Of a DNA stretch of 64,000 nt, positions 41,595 through 50,089 are shown piece after piece (positions within the stretch are counted from its first letter, which is position 1; each line of letters begins with the position of its first letter). Under the pieces are notes generated by a model that was given only the letters and a program-made list of their open reading frames with translations, did not search any database and was not told the origin of the DNA. A program made the position numbers and the translations under genes. Location: positions 45,045 to 109,044 of the forward strand of contig DASVQB010000044.1 in NCBI GenBank assembly GCA_036389295.1, written 5' to 3'. The stretch comes from AC-37 sp036389295 (GTDB lineage Bacteria; Actinomycetota; Thermoleophilia; Solirubrobacterales; Thermoleophilaceae).

Positions 41595-41831
41595 GTGCCT
41601 GGAGATCGGGCAGGGAGGTCCGACCCCAACGAGACGAACCAGGTCATGGTCATGGGCGCCGACGGCACCGGCGCGACCACGATCACGCACGACGACACGT
41701 GGCATGACGGCATCGCCTGGGGGGCGCGGCCGCCCGCCAGCGCGAGCTCGCCCCCGCCGGCGTTCGTGGAGCGGCTCGCGCAGGACGACCGAGCCTGCCG
41801 GATGCAGTCGCATTCCGTGAGCTGCCGCTGA
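41595..41831 (+). pseudogene. Remnant of a TolB/PD40 beta-propeller protein
   Basis: The frame contains ETNQVMVMGADGTGATTITHDDTWHDGIAWG, one recognisable PD40 blade (normally xIxVMNADGSGxxxLTxxxxxDxxPAWSPDG), with no signal peptide, no further blades and unrelated sequence on both sides. The 419-bp interval 41464-41882 holds nothing else I can support apart from the promoter of the ABC exporter gene. Most likely a decayed fragment, though a short expressed peptide is not excluded. Confidence 0.45.
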
Positions 41832-41882
41832 GGCCGGTCGCGTCGCCGCTGCGTGGCGGCCGACCGTATAGCGTAGCCGCCC

Positions 41883-43745
41883 ATGGACGGCGTCCTCGAG
41901 CCAGAGGCGGCGCGGCCCGAGCGGTTCACGCTCCAGGAGTACTTCACGCCGGTCGGGCAGCGCCGGCTGCGGCGGTTCCCGCACCTCGTCCGGACGGCGG
42001 TCGCCATCGTCTGGGCCGCTGCGCGGAGGGAGCTGCTCGCGTCGGCGGCGCTCCAGCTCGCGATCGGCGCCGGGCTCGCGGTCCAGCTCCTCGCGATCCG
42101 CGAGCTGCTGAGCGACCTGCTCGTCGCTGGCGGCGCCGAGTCGTTCTCTGCGGTCGTGCCGGAGCTGATCGCGGTCACCGCGCTCGGCGCGCTCGTCGCG
42201 ACCGCCGGCGTGGTGCTCGACGCGCAGCAGCGGGTCCTCGGCCAGCTCGTCGCGCTGCACGCGGCGGACGAGGTCATCCAGACGGCCTCGCGCGTGGACC
42301 TGATCACCTACGACTCGCCCGAGTTCCACGACCGCCTCCAGCGCGCCCAGCTCAGCGCGGGCCAGCGGCCGGCGCAGATGGTCAACGGGCTGCTCGCCGT
42401 CGTCGGGACGGGCTTCGCGATCGGCGGGATCGTGGTCGCCCTGCTCGTCATCGAGCCGCTGTTCTGCGCGCTGGTGCTGGCGGCCTTCGTGCCGGCGTGG
42501 CTCGCCACCAACCGCGCCGCGCGCCTCGTCTACCGGTTCACGGTCGAGCAGACCGAGCGCGAGCGGCGCCGCGTCTACCTGTTCGAGCTGCTCACCAACA
42601 AGCGCGAGGCGCAGGAGGTCCGCGCTTTCGACCTCGGCGGCTACCTCGGCGACCGCCACCGGCGGATCTACGAGGCCCTGATCGCCGACCTGCGCGACGT
42701 GCTGCGCCGCCGGCTGAGGGTGGCGCTCGCGGGCCAGCTCCTCACCGCCGCCCTCACGGCCGGCGCGCTCGCCGTGCTGGTCTGGTTCGTGATCCGCGAC
42801 TGGATGTCGCTGTCCGAGGCCGGCTCCGCCGCCGGCGCGATGATCCTCCTGACCGGCCGGCTGCGCACGCTCTCCGCCGGGGCGGGCGGCCTGTACGAGA
42901 GCTCGCTCTACCTGGAGGACTACTCGAGCTTCGTCGCGGCCCGCCCGCGGATCGAGGCGGCGCGCCCCACCCGGCCGGCGCCGGAGGAGCCGCGGGTGCT
43001 GGCCGCCGACTCCGTCACCTTCACCTACCCGAGCCGCGACCGGCCGAGCCTCGTGGACGCGTCCCTCACCCTGCGGCGCGGCGAGGTGGTCGCGCTCGTG
43101 GGCGAGAACGGCTCGGGGAAGACCACGTTCGCCAAGCTCCTCGCCGGCCTGTACGCGCCGCAGTCGGGCACGATCTCCTGGGACGGCGTGGACGCGACGG
43201 AGCTCGACCCGGTGAGCGTCCGCTCCCGCGTCGCCGTCATCTTCCAGGACTTCGTCCGCTACCTGCTGAGCGCCCGCGACAACATCGCGCTCGGCGACCA
43301 CGCGCGCTACGAGGACGGCGCCGCGGTCGAGCGGGCCGCCGGCGCCGCCGGGATCCACGAGGCCCTCGCCGCGCTGCCCGGCGGCTACGACACCCTGCTC
43401 GGCCCGGAGCACTTCGGCGGCAGCGACCTGTCGGGCGGCCAGTGGCAGCGCGTCGCCCTCGCGCGGGCGTTCTTCCGCGACGCCCCGGTCGTGATCCTCG
43501 ACGAGCCGACGGCGTCGCTCGACCCGCTCGCCGAGGCCGCCCTCTACGAGCGGATGCGCGACCTCTACGCCGGCCGCGGGGTCCTGCTGATCTCCCACCG
43601 CTTCGGCTCCGTGCGCAGCGCCGACCGGATCTACGTCCTGCGCGACGGCCGCGTCCACGAGCAGGGGAGCCACCGCGAGCTGATGGACGCGGACGGCTAC
43701 TACGCCGAGCTCTTCCGGCTCCAGGCCAGCTCGTACCTCGACTGA
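41883..43745 (+). CDS. ABC exporter with fused membrane and ATPase domains (RiPP-type cluster)
   Basis: 620 residues from ATG 41883. N-terminal membrane half with about six helices (SAALQLAIGAGLAVQLLAI; LIAVTALGALVATAGVVL; LLAVVGTGFAIGGIVVALLVIE; LLTAALTAGALAVLVWFVI). ATPase half has Walker A GENGSGKTTFAKLLAGL, signature DLSGGQWQRVALARA and Walker B VVILDEPTASLD, then the ISHRF switch His. No N-terminal C39 protease. Homodimeric exporters of this type secrete lasso peptides and other RiPPs. First gene of the row leading to the methyltransferase and synthetase; 3 bp before the next start. Confidence 0.9.
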   Translation: MDGVLEPEAARPERFTLQEYFTPVGQRRLRRFPHLVRTAVAIVWAAARRELLASAALQLAIGAGLAVQLLAIRELLSDLLVAGGAESFSAVVPELIAVTALGALVATAGVVLDAQQRVLGQLVALHAADEVIQTASRVDLITYDSPEFHDRLQRAQLSAGQRPAQMVNGLLAVVGTGFAIGGIVVALLVIEPLFCALVLAAFVPAWLATNRAARLVYRFTVEQTERERRRVYLFELLTNKREAQEVRAFDLGGYLGDRHRRIYEALIADLRDVLRRRLRVALAGQLLTAALTAGALAVLVWFVIRDWMSLSEAGSAAGAMILLTGRLRTLSAGAGGLYESSLYLEDYSSFVAARPRIEAARPTRPAPEEPRVLAADSVTFTYPSRDRPSLVDASLTLRRGEVVALVGENGSGKTTFAKLLAGLYAPQSGTISWDGVDATELDPVSVRSRVAVIFQDFVRYLLSARDNIALGDHARYEDGAAVERAAGAAGIHEALAALPGGYDTLLGPEHFGGSDLSGGQWQRVALARAFFRDAPVVILDEPTASLDPLAEAALYERMRDLYAGRGVLLISHRFGSVRSADRIYVLRDGRVHEQGSHRELMDADGYYAELFRLQASSYLD

Positions 43746-43748
43746 GCG

Positions 43749-44558
43749 GTGGCGGCCGGGCGGCAGCCGCTCGTCAGGGCCGCGCTCGCCGGTGCGCGGG
43801 CGCCGCGGGCGCTCGAGCGGGTCAGCCGGCCCGCGCTGGCCGGGCTCTGGCTCGGCCTCCTGTCGGACGAGGGCCTGCGGGCGCTCGACGAGCGCTACTA
43901 CGACGGCGAGGAGGCCTACCGGACCGCCGCCTGGAACGAGCGGGGCCTGTTCGACTGGGAGCGGGCCGCGGTCGACCGGCACTTCCGGGGGTGCGAGCGG
44001 ATCGCCGTCGCCGCGTGCGGCGGCGGGCGGGAGGTGCTCGCCCTGCTCGAGGACGGGCTCGACGCGGTCGGCTACGAGCCGCACCCCGGCCTCGCCGCCT
44101 TCGCGGCGGACCTCCTGGCCGCGCACGGCCACCCGGGCCGCGTCCGCACGGCCCCGCGGGACGAGCTCCCTCCGGACATGGAGCCCTGCGACGGCCTGGT
44201 GGTCGGCTGGGGCGCGTACTCGCTCGTCCACGGGCGGGCCGCCCGCGAGCGCCTGCTGGCCGGTGCCCGCGAGCGCCTGCCGGCGGGCGCCCCCGTCCTC
44301 CTGTCCTTCTTCGAGACGGCGCGGCACGGCCGCGGCTACCGGGCGACCAGGGCGATCGCCGCCGCGCTCCGCCGCCCCCGCGGCCGGGCGCCGGTCGAGC
44401 TGGGGGACACGCTGGCGCCCAACCTCGTGCACGTCTTCACGCGCGCGGAGCTGGCGGGGGAGGTGGCCGCCGGCGGGCTCGACGTCGTCGAGCACCGGCT
44501 CGTCGGCTCGGCCGGCGAGTCCGTCAGCTACGCGGCCGCCGTGGCCCGGGTCCCGTGA
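43749..44558 (+). CDS. SAM-dependent methyltransferase-like protein (RiPP-type cluster)
   Basis: 269 residues from GTG 43749. The cofactor-binding strand reads CERIAVAACGGGREVLALLEDGLDAVGYEPHPGLA, the glycine-rich loop and acidic residue of class I methyltransferases. CDGLVVGWGAYSLVHG and ERLPAGAPVLLSFFET correspond to motifs II and III. An N-terminal helical region of 70 residues precedes it. Co-transcribed with the exporter and synthetase, so it probably methylates the peptide product, possibly its C-terminus; this role is inferred from context. Confidence 0.8.
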   Translation: MAAGRQPLVRAALAGARAPRALERVSRPALAGLWLGLLSDEGLRALDERYYDGEEAYRTAAWNERGLFDWERAAVDRHFRGCERIAVAACGGGREVLALLEDGLDAVGYEPHPGLAAFAADLLAAHGHPGRVRTAPRDELPPDMEPCDGLVVGWGAYSLVHGRAARERLLAGARERLPAGAPVLLSFFETARHGRGYRATRAIAAALRRPRGRAPVELGDTLAPNLVHVFTRAELAGEVAAGGLDVVEHRLVGSAGESVSYAAAVARVP

Positions 44559-45742
44559 GCGCGGCGCCCGAGACCCGCAGGCCGCTTCCGCGCCCGACTG
44601 AGTTGGAGGTCCTCGCGAACCTCCTGCTCGGCCCCGACGGGGACGCCCCCCCGCTGCCGGCCGCCGAGGGGATCGGGGTGCACGCGGCGCTCGAGCGCGC
44701 GGTCCTGCGCGCGCTCCGCCGGCCGCCGTGCCTGGTCAGCTTCTCGGGCGGGCGCGACTCGAGCGCGATCCTGGCGGTGGCCGCGGCCGCCGCGCGGCGG
44801 CACGGGCTGCCCGACCCGGTCCCGGCGATCATGCGCTTCCCGGACGCCCCCGAGACCGACGAGGCCGCGTGGCAGGAGCTGGCGCTCTCGCACGTCGGGA
44901 TCCGCGAGCCGGCGGTGATCGAGCTGCGCGACGAGCTCGACGCCCTCGGCCCGGCCGCGACGGCCGCGCTGAGGCGCGGGGGCGTGCGCTGGCCCGGGAA
45001 CGCGCACATGCACGCTCCGATCCTCGAGCGCGCGCGCGGCGGCTCGCTGCTCACCGGCATCGGCGGCGACGAGCTGCTCGGCACGACCGCCTCCCGGCAC
45101 GTCCTCCTCGCGCGCCGCCGCGCCCGGCCGCGGCGGCGCGACGCGGCCTCGGTCGCCCTCGCGGCGCTGCCGCGCCCGGTGCGCGCGGCCGTGTGGCGGA
45201 GGCGGGGCGCGCCCCCACACCCGTGGCTGACGCCGGCCGGCGCGGCGCTCGTTGCCCGCGCGCTGGCGCGCGAGGAGGTCTCGTGGCCGCACCGCTGGGA
45301 CCGGTCGGTCGGCCACTGGCACCGGAGCCGCGCGTACGCGGCGCTCGACGGCGCGCTGGCGGCGCTCGCGGTGGAGCACGACGTCGCCGTCGTGAACCCG
45401 TTCCTCGACCCGGTCGTCCTCGCGGAGCTGGCGGTGGCCGGCGGCTCGACCGGCTTCCCGAGCCGGACCGACGCCATGCGCACGCTGTTCGGCGACCTCC
45501 TGCCGGCGGAGCTCGTGGCCAGGCCCGGCAAGGCGGCGTTCCCGGGCGCGCTGTGGGGCCCCGCGGTGCGTGAGTTCGCGGCGGCGTGGGGAGGGGAGGG
45601 CGTCGACCGGGAGCTCGCGGACGTCGACGCGCTGAGGCGCGAGTGGCTCGCCGCGGAGCCCGACTTCAGGACGATCCTGCTGCTCCACGCGGCGTGGCTG
45701 CGGACGGAGGGGTCCGGTGCGCCGCGGGCGCCCGGCCGATGA
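44555..45742 (+). CDS. Asparagine-synthetase-like ATP-pyrophosphatase lacking the glutaminase domain
   Basis: 395 residues from GTG 44555, which overlaps the methyltransferase stop (GTGA). PP-loop SFSGGRDSSAILAVAAAAAR (about 64-83), then TGIGGDELLG and RTDAMRTLFGDLLPAELVARPGKAAFPG, all from the AsnB synthetase domain. Known lasso cyclases and AsnB carry an N-terminal Ntn glutaminase domain of about 200 residues that is absent here, so ammonia transfer is not expected; it may adenylate a carboxylate for macrolactam or amide formation. Its 3' end overlaps the convergent kinase-like gene by 77 bp. Confidence 0.85.
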   Translation: MSAAPETRRPLPRPTELEVLANLLLGPDGDAPPLPAAEGIGVHAALERAVLRALRRPPCLVSFSGGRDSSAILAVAAAAARRHGLPDPVPAIMRFPDAPETDEAAWQELALSHVGIREPAVIELRDELDALGPAATAALRRGGVRWPGNAHMHAPILERARGGSLLTGIGGDELLGTTASRHVLLARRRARPRRRDAASVALAALPRPVRAAVWRRRGAPPHPWLTPAGAALVARALAREEVSWPHRWDRSVGHWHRSRAYAALDGALAALAVEHDVAVVNPFLDPVVLAELAVAGGSTGFPSRTDAMRTLFGDLLPAELVARPGKAAFPGALWGPAVREFAAAWGGEGVDRELADVDALRREWLAAEPDFRTILLLHAAWLRTEGSGAPRAPGR

Positions 45743-46571
45743 CCCCCAGCAGCCGGTTGCCGGCGGCGTCGAGCCCGTCGAGGTCGCGCGGCCGTACGAG
45801 GCGGTAGGTCGGGAGCGCCGCCAGCTCGAGGAACGGCGTCGCGTCACCGTCGCCCGGACGGATGACGCTGCTGCGGACGAGCCCGGCGAGCCGCCCCTCC
45901 GCGCCGACCGGCTCGACCAGGACGCGGTCGCCCCACTCCAGGTGGACGAGCCCGGCCAGCGGGGCCGACGGCGGCGCCTCGCCGGGATCGAGCCGCCAGC
46001 GGACACGGTTCCCGACCCTCCCGACGTCCTCCCCGCCGAGGACCGACGCGGGCTCGCGCCGCAGGTCGACGCACCGCGGGCCGGCGAACAGGACCCCGCG
46101 GTCCAGCACGAGGATGTCGTCGCTCAGCACCCGCAGCCCGCGCCGCAGCAGCCAGCCGAGGGTCGAGCTCTTCCCGCCCTCCTTGTCGCCGAGGAGCGCC
46201 CAGGCGCCGCCGTCGCCGTCGAGGAACGCCCCGCCGTGCAGGGTCTGGCGGCCGAGCCAGTGGCTCGCGATCGACGCCGGCAGGCCGAGGTACGGGTGTA
46301 CGACCAGCCCGTCCGCGACCCGCTCGCGGGTCGCGAACGCGACCGTCGAGGCGGCGCGGTCGACCTCGACGAGCCCGCCGTCGCCGATCCACACCTCGGC
46401 CCGGTCGCCGTCCACGCGCACGGTGCCCGGCGCCGGGCCGGCGGTCGGCTCGCGCGCCTCCCGGACGATCGTCAGCCGCGGCCAGCCCGGCTCGGCCCGG
46501 CCGAGCAGCGCCTGGGGGTCGTCGAGCCCGTCGATGGCGAATCCGTAGGCGCCGCTCGCGATGTTTGACAT
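45666..46571 (-). CDS. HPr kinase-like protein (RiPP-type cluster)
   Basis: 301 residues from ATG 46571. The C-terminal HprK fold is shown by SHWLGRQTLHGGAFLDGDGG, the P-loop LLGDKEGGKSSTLGWLL, LRVLSDDILVLDRG and FAGPRCVDLR. HprK-like kinases occur in lasso peptide clusters, where they phosphorylate a Ser near the peptide C-terminus; the precursor here ends in LVSSP. Divergent from the precursor gene with only 55 bp between starts, so both promoters overlap. Confidence 0.82.
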   Translation of the reverse strand: MSNIASGAYGFAIDGLDDPQALLGRAEPGWPRLTIVREAREPTAGPAPGTVRVDGDRAEVWIGDGGLVEVDRAASTVAFATRERVADGLVVHPYLGLPASIASHWLGRQTLHGGAFLDGDGGAWALLGDKEGGKSSTLGWLLRRGLRVLSDDILVLDRGVLFAGPRCVDLRREPASVLGGEDVGRVGNRVRWRLDPGEAPPSAPLAGLVHLEWGDRVLVEPVGAEGRLAGLVRSSVIRPGDGDATPFLELAALPTYRLVRPRDLDGLDAAGNRLLGVIGRAPAAHRTPPSAATPRGAAGSS

Positions 46572-46626
46572 CCCGCCGCCATCTTCCCTAAGATCCCGCG
46601 CTCACCAAGGGGAGGCAACAAGAGGG

Positions 46627-46782
46627 ATGACTTCCAACGCCTACGAGGCACCGAAGGTCGACGACCTCGGCACGCTTCGCGACCTGACGGAGCAGAGCTT
46701 CAACAAGGTCGGCTCGACGCCCGACTCGTTCACCGCCATCACGAACGGCGTCGTGATCGGCAGCCTCGTCAGCTCGCCGTAG
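46627..46782 (+). CDS. RiPP precursor peptide with lasso-type leader
   Basis: 51 residues from ATG 46627, with GAGGG immediately before it and GGGGAGG further up; an ATG at 46561 gives a less likely extension. The leader has the lasso-type recognition motif: Tyr6, Pro9, Leu14, Gly15 and Thr21 in AYEAPKVDDLGTLRDLTEQ. The core region QSFNKVGSTPDSFTAITNG followed by VVIGSLVSSP contains only one acidic residue after the leader (Asp33). With the canonical Thr at -2 the core would start at Gln23, but then no Asp/Glu occurs at ring positions 7-9; a core starting at Phe25 would put Asp33 at position 9. Lasso peptide or another topology is therefore open. Confidence 0.72.
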   Translation: MTSNAYEAPKVDDLGTLRDLTEQSFNKVGSTPDSFTAITNGVVIGSLVSSP

Positions 46783-46878
46783 CCGAGGCTCGGCTGCGAC
46801 GAGAGCCGGCGGCCGGGCCGCCGGTTTCCGCATGCCCGCGATCGGGCGGCCGGGGCCACCCGGCGGCGTACCCCCGCG

Positions 46879-48366
46879 TCAGCTCGCCGGAGGCCGCAGC
46901 GGGCACATGTAGGCCGCCGCGGGGTCCATCCGGGTGAAGCGCACGCGGCCGCCCGGGGTCGCCGGCGCCGGGCGGTCGCCCGCCTCGCCGCCGAAGCGCA
47001 GCACGTCGACGCCGCGCTGGAGGTCCGCGACGTAGACGAGCCCGCCGTGCCAGTACGCCGCCCACGTGTCGGCGTCGTCCGGCCGGTACCAGCCGATCTG
47101 CCGGATGTCGCGCGGGTTCGAGACGTCGAGGAACCGCACGCCCTGCTCGTAGAACGCGTTCGCGAAGACGCCGCCGCCGCGCGAGCTGAAGTAGTGCGCC
47201 GACGCGCAGCCCGAGCTGCCCTCCTGGTCCTGCGGCGTCCAGGTGTCGAGCACCTTCATGCGGTGGTGTGTCGTCGCCGTGTCGCGGAAGCCCTCGCCGG
47301 CGAACGTGCCCTCGAGGTCGTAGGTCGTGAAGCGGCCGGACTTCGAGCAGTCCGAGGTGACGTTCTCCTCGGTCCCGTAGAGGACCCGGTCGCGCGTCAG
47401 GCCGGCGGGCAGCCCGGCGCCCTGCGCGCGCCGCCACCTCGCGAGGCGCCGCGAGCAGCGCCTCCGGGCGGCCCGGGTCCCCCGGTGCCGCGCGCAGGCG
47501 GGCCGCGCGGGGCCGGGCCGGCGCAGCGAGTTGTGCATGAACCGCGACGGCGTGGCCGTGTCGGGCGTGCCGCTGCCGCCGTAGGGGACCGGGCGGCACG
47601 CAGTCGCGGCCTCGGTCCCGCCGGTCACCGGGTTGCGGTGGCGGCCCTCGGTCCAGTAGCCGCGCACGCCGCCGGCCCCGCTGACCCAGGCGACCCCGGC
47701 CGAGTCGACCTGGACGTCGTGGGCGTAGTCGGTCACGCCGTCGTTGCGGGCGGTGTCGATCGGCTCGGGGCACGGCACCGGGCTCGCCGGGTCGCGCACG
47801 TCGGTCGCGAACACCGGCCGCCCCTTCCAGTCGCTCGGCTGGTCGACGCCCGGGATCGGCCCGGCGGTCCACAGGAAGTCGCAGCGGTTCACGCAGGTGC
47901 TGGTGTGACCCGCGGGCAGGGTGAACAGCCCCGCCTGCCGCATGTGGGCGGGGTCGGAGACGTCGATCACGTGCACCGCGCCCACCGGGAACGCTCCCGG
48001 CGCGGCGGGCGTCGTGAAGTTGCGCGGGTCGCGCGAGACGAACACGCGCTTCCGCACGACGTCGACGTCCATGTCCTCGTTCTCCCACGTCGGCATCGGG
48101 AACGCGCCCAGGAGGCGCGGGCTCTCCGGCCTCGACACGTCGTACGAGTAGAGGCCGTGGACGGTCGACACGAACATCGTGTCGCCGTCGAAGGCGATCG
48201 AGATCGCGGTGCGGACCTCGGGGACGCTGGCTACGTGGGTGACGTTCGGCGACGACTCGGCCGCGTGCGCGGGGGCGGGCGCGGCGACGACGGCCGCGAG
48301 CGCGGCGAGCGCGGCGAGCGCGAAGGCTCCGCGCCGCACCGCCGAGATGGCCCCCCTGCCCAGCAC
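46879..48366 (-). CDS. Secreted LVIVD-repeat beta-propeller protein
   Basis: 495 residues from GTG 48366 (AGGGGC upstream); a TTG at 48399 is the longer alternative. Signal peptide ALAALAALAAVVAAPAPAHA. Repeats of LVIVD type: YSYDVSRPESPRLLGAF, VHVIDVSDPAHMRQAGLF, FATDVRDPASPVPCPE, RFLDVSNPRDIRQIGWY and VYVADLQRGVDVLRF. In the middle (about 47400-47530) an Arg/Pro/Ala-rich stretch without propeller character replaces the usual segment after RFMHNSLR; it could be a linker or the trace of compensating frameshifts. Extracellular; function unknown. Confidence 0.8.
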   Translation of the reverse strand: MLGRGAISAVRRGAFALAALAALAAVVAAPAPAHAAESSPNVTHVASVPEVRTAISIAFDGDTMFVSTVHGLYSYDVSRPESPRLLGAFPMPTWENEDMDVDVVRKRVFVSRDPRNFTTPAAPGAFPVGAVHVIDVSDPAHMRQAGLFTLPAGHTSTCVNRCDFLWTAGPIPGVDQPSDWKGRPVFATDVRDPASPVPCPEPIDTARNDGVTDYAHDVQVDSAGVAWVSGAGGVRGYWTEGRHRNPVTGGTEAATACRPVPYGGSGTPDTATPSRFMHNSLRRPGPARPACARHRGTRAARRRCSRRLARWRRAQGAGLPAGLTRDRVLYGTEENVTSDCSKSGRFTTYDLEGTFAGEGFRDTATTHHRMKVLDTWTPQDQEGSSGCASAHYFSSRGGGVFANAFYEQGVRFLDVSNPRDIRQIGWYRPDDADTWAAYWHGGLVYVADLQRGVDVLRFGGEAGDRPAPATPGGRVRFTRMDPAAAYMCPLRPPAS

Positions 48367-48418
48367 GCCCCTGGCATACCCCGCGGGCGGCCGGCTCAAG
48401 CCCCGGCCGGCTCGGCGC

Positions 48419-49912
48419 TCAGCCCGGCGGCTCGACCGACTGGCGGTGGTTGAACACGTTCCCGGGGTCCCAGCGGCCCTTCGCGCGCTGGAGCTCGGGG
48501 TAGTTGCCCTTGTAGTAGAGGTGCTGCCAGTCGGGCAGGTCGACGTCGGGGTAGTTCACGTAGCAGCCGTCCACGGTGCCGTCCGGGACCGGGCCACGCG
48601 GGCCGTACATGGCCACGTAGAAGTCGCGGATCCAGCTCAGGTTCTCGTCGTCCTGCGCGGGGTCGGTCCAGTAGGTCTGGTACTGGAGCTTCATGATCGA
48701 GGAGCGCTGCGGGATGGCGGTGGCGTCCGGCTCGAGGGCGTTCACCTGGCAGCCGTAGGAGTCGACCTGGAGCAGCGCCGCGGGGTTCGGGCTCGTCGGC
48801 TCGGACAGGAACGTCCACATGACCTGGACCTGGTAGTCGGGGAACGGCTCGATCATGTAGGCCGACTTGTACTTGCCGCGGCGGTTCGCGCCGGTGCCGT
48901 TCATCGTCTGGGTCGCGTACAGCCACGGCAGCTCGCGCACGTCCGGGTTCCTCGCGATCACGCCCAGGTAGCCCGCCGGCGCGACCTGCCCCGTCGGCGA
49001 GGGGAGGCCCGCCTCTATCGCCGACTCGAACTCGTCGAGCAGCGCCGGCTCGTCGCCGACGTACTGCGCCGCGAGGACGATCTGCGGGCACTCCCCGGCG
49101 CGCTGGTTGAGGTGGAGCATGCTGAACAGGCCGGAGTACGGGCTGCCGACCGCGCTGTTCGCCTTCAGGAACTCGCCGTAGTTGGCGATCAGGCGGGCGA
49201 ACGTCGCCTGGTCGAGGGCGCTCCAGTCCCACGCGTGGCTGAGGATGTAGGCCCTCGACGGCGCCGGCGGCAGGTCGCGGAACAGGAACCGGGTCACGAT
49301 CCCGAAGTTGCCCCCGCCGCCTCCCCGGCTCGCCCACAGGAGCAGGCGCTCGTCCGCGTCCTGCGAGTCGCGGCTCACCGTGATCGCGCGGGCGGTCCCG
49401 GAGTCGTCGACGACCACGATCTCGACCGCCTCGAGGAAGTCGATCGTCAGCCCGTGGAGCCGCGACAGCAGGCCGTAGCCGCCGCCGGTCACGTGCCCGC
49501 CGGCGCCGACCGACGCGCACGACCCGCCGGGGATCGTCACGTCGTAGTCCTTGTACAGCGCCACGTACGCGTTCCAGAGCGTCGCGCCGCCCTCGATGCA
49601 GTGGCAGCCCGTCGCCTCGTCGAGGTAGACGCCGTTCATCGGCGACAGGTCGAGGATGACGCCGCCGTCGTTCCCCGAGACGAAGTCCTCGTAGCAGTGC
49701 CCGCCGCCGCGGGCGGTGATGCGCAGCCCGTCGTCGAGCGCGCGCTGGACGGCGCGGACGACCTGGTCGGTGTCGCCGCACACCTCGACGTACCGCGGAC
49801 GGCCGACCCAGCGGAGGTTGAAGCCGCGGACGAGGGTCGAGTAGCGCGGGTCGTCCTCGCCGACCCGGGCGCCCGGGAAGACGTGGCCGCTGGACGCGCC
49901 GCCGGAGCTCAT
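48419..49912 (-). CDS. Berberine-bridge-type FAD-linked oxidase
   Basis: 497 residues from ATG 49912. The FAD-binding (PCMH) domain has ITARGGGHCYEDF with the His for 8-alpha attachment, GGSCASVGAGGHVTGGGYG whose Cys is placed for the second flavin bond, and LLLWASRGGGGGNFGIVTRF. The C-terminal BBE motif is YVNYPDVDLPDW, then YPELQRAKGRWDPGNVFNHRQS. Bicovalently flavinylated oxidases of this family oxidise sugars, lactones or alkaloid-like substrates with O2. No signal peptide is visible. The 177 bp to the next, divergent gene hold both promoters; nothing else seen. Confidence 0.9.
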   Translation of the reverse strand: MSSGGASSGHVFPGARVGEDDPRYSTLVRGFNLRWVGRPRYVEVCGDTDQVVRAVQRALDDGLRITARGGGHCYEDFVSGNDGGVILDLSPMNGVYLDEATGCHCIEGGATLWNAYVALYKDYDVTIPGGSCASVGAGGHVTGGGYGLLSRLHGLTIDFLEAVEIVVVDDSGTARAITVSRDSQDADERLLLWASRGGGGGNFGIVTRFLFRDLPPAPSRAYILSHAWDWSALDQATFARLIANYGEFLKANSAVGSPYSGLFSMLHLNQRAGECPQIVLAAQYVGDEPALLDEFESAIEAGLPSPTGQVAPAGYLGVIARNPDVRELPWLYATQTMNGTGANRRGKYKSAYMIEPFPDYQVQVMWTFLSEPTSPNPAALLQVDSYGCQVNALEPDATAIPQRSSIMKLQYQTYWTDPAQDDENLSWIRDFYVAMYGPRGPVPDGTVDGCYVNYPDVDLPDWQHLYYKGNYPELQRAKGRWDPGNVFNHRQSVEPPG

Positions 49913-50089
49913 CGGCGCGAACCTATTCGGTTTCCGGCCGCGAATCAAACGCGGCCCAGCGCTCGACCGCCGTTGAGCCGCGGGCGGCCGCCCGGCCGGG
50001 GTCGTCACGATGAGTCCTGCGGCCCGCGCCGGTCGTTTCTCGAGTACGCCCCGACGGCGATCGGGCTCACCAACCGACCAGGAGGCACG

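Noticed and set aside
41460..44495. 1011-residue minus-strand open frame opposite the exporter genes
   Set aside because: Composition is that of an antisense shadow (Arg, Gly, Val, Glu, His runs) and it has no domain; the + strand carries clear ABC motifs.
42497..45742. 1081-residue open frame on the + strand across the ABC exporter and methyltransferase genes
   Set aside because: Only its last part (44555-45742) is the real synthetase gene; the rest is Arg/Pro/Ala-rich shadow coding, typical of GC-rich DNA read out of frame.
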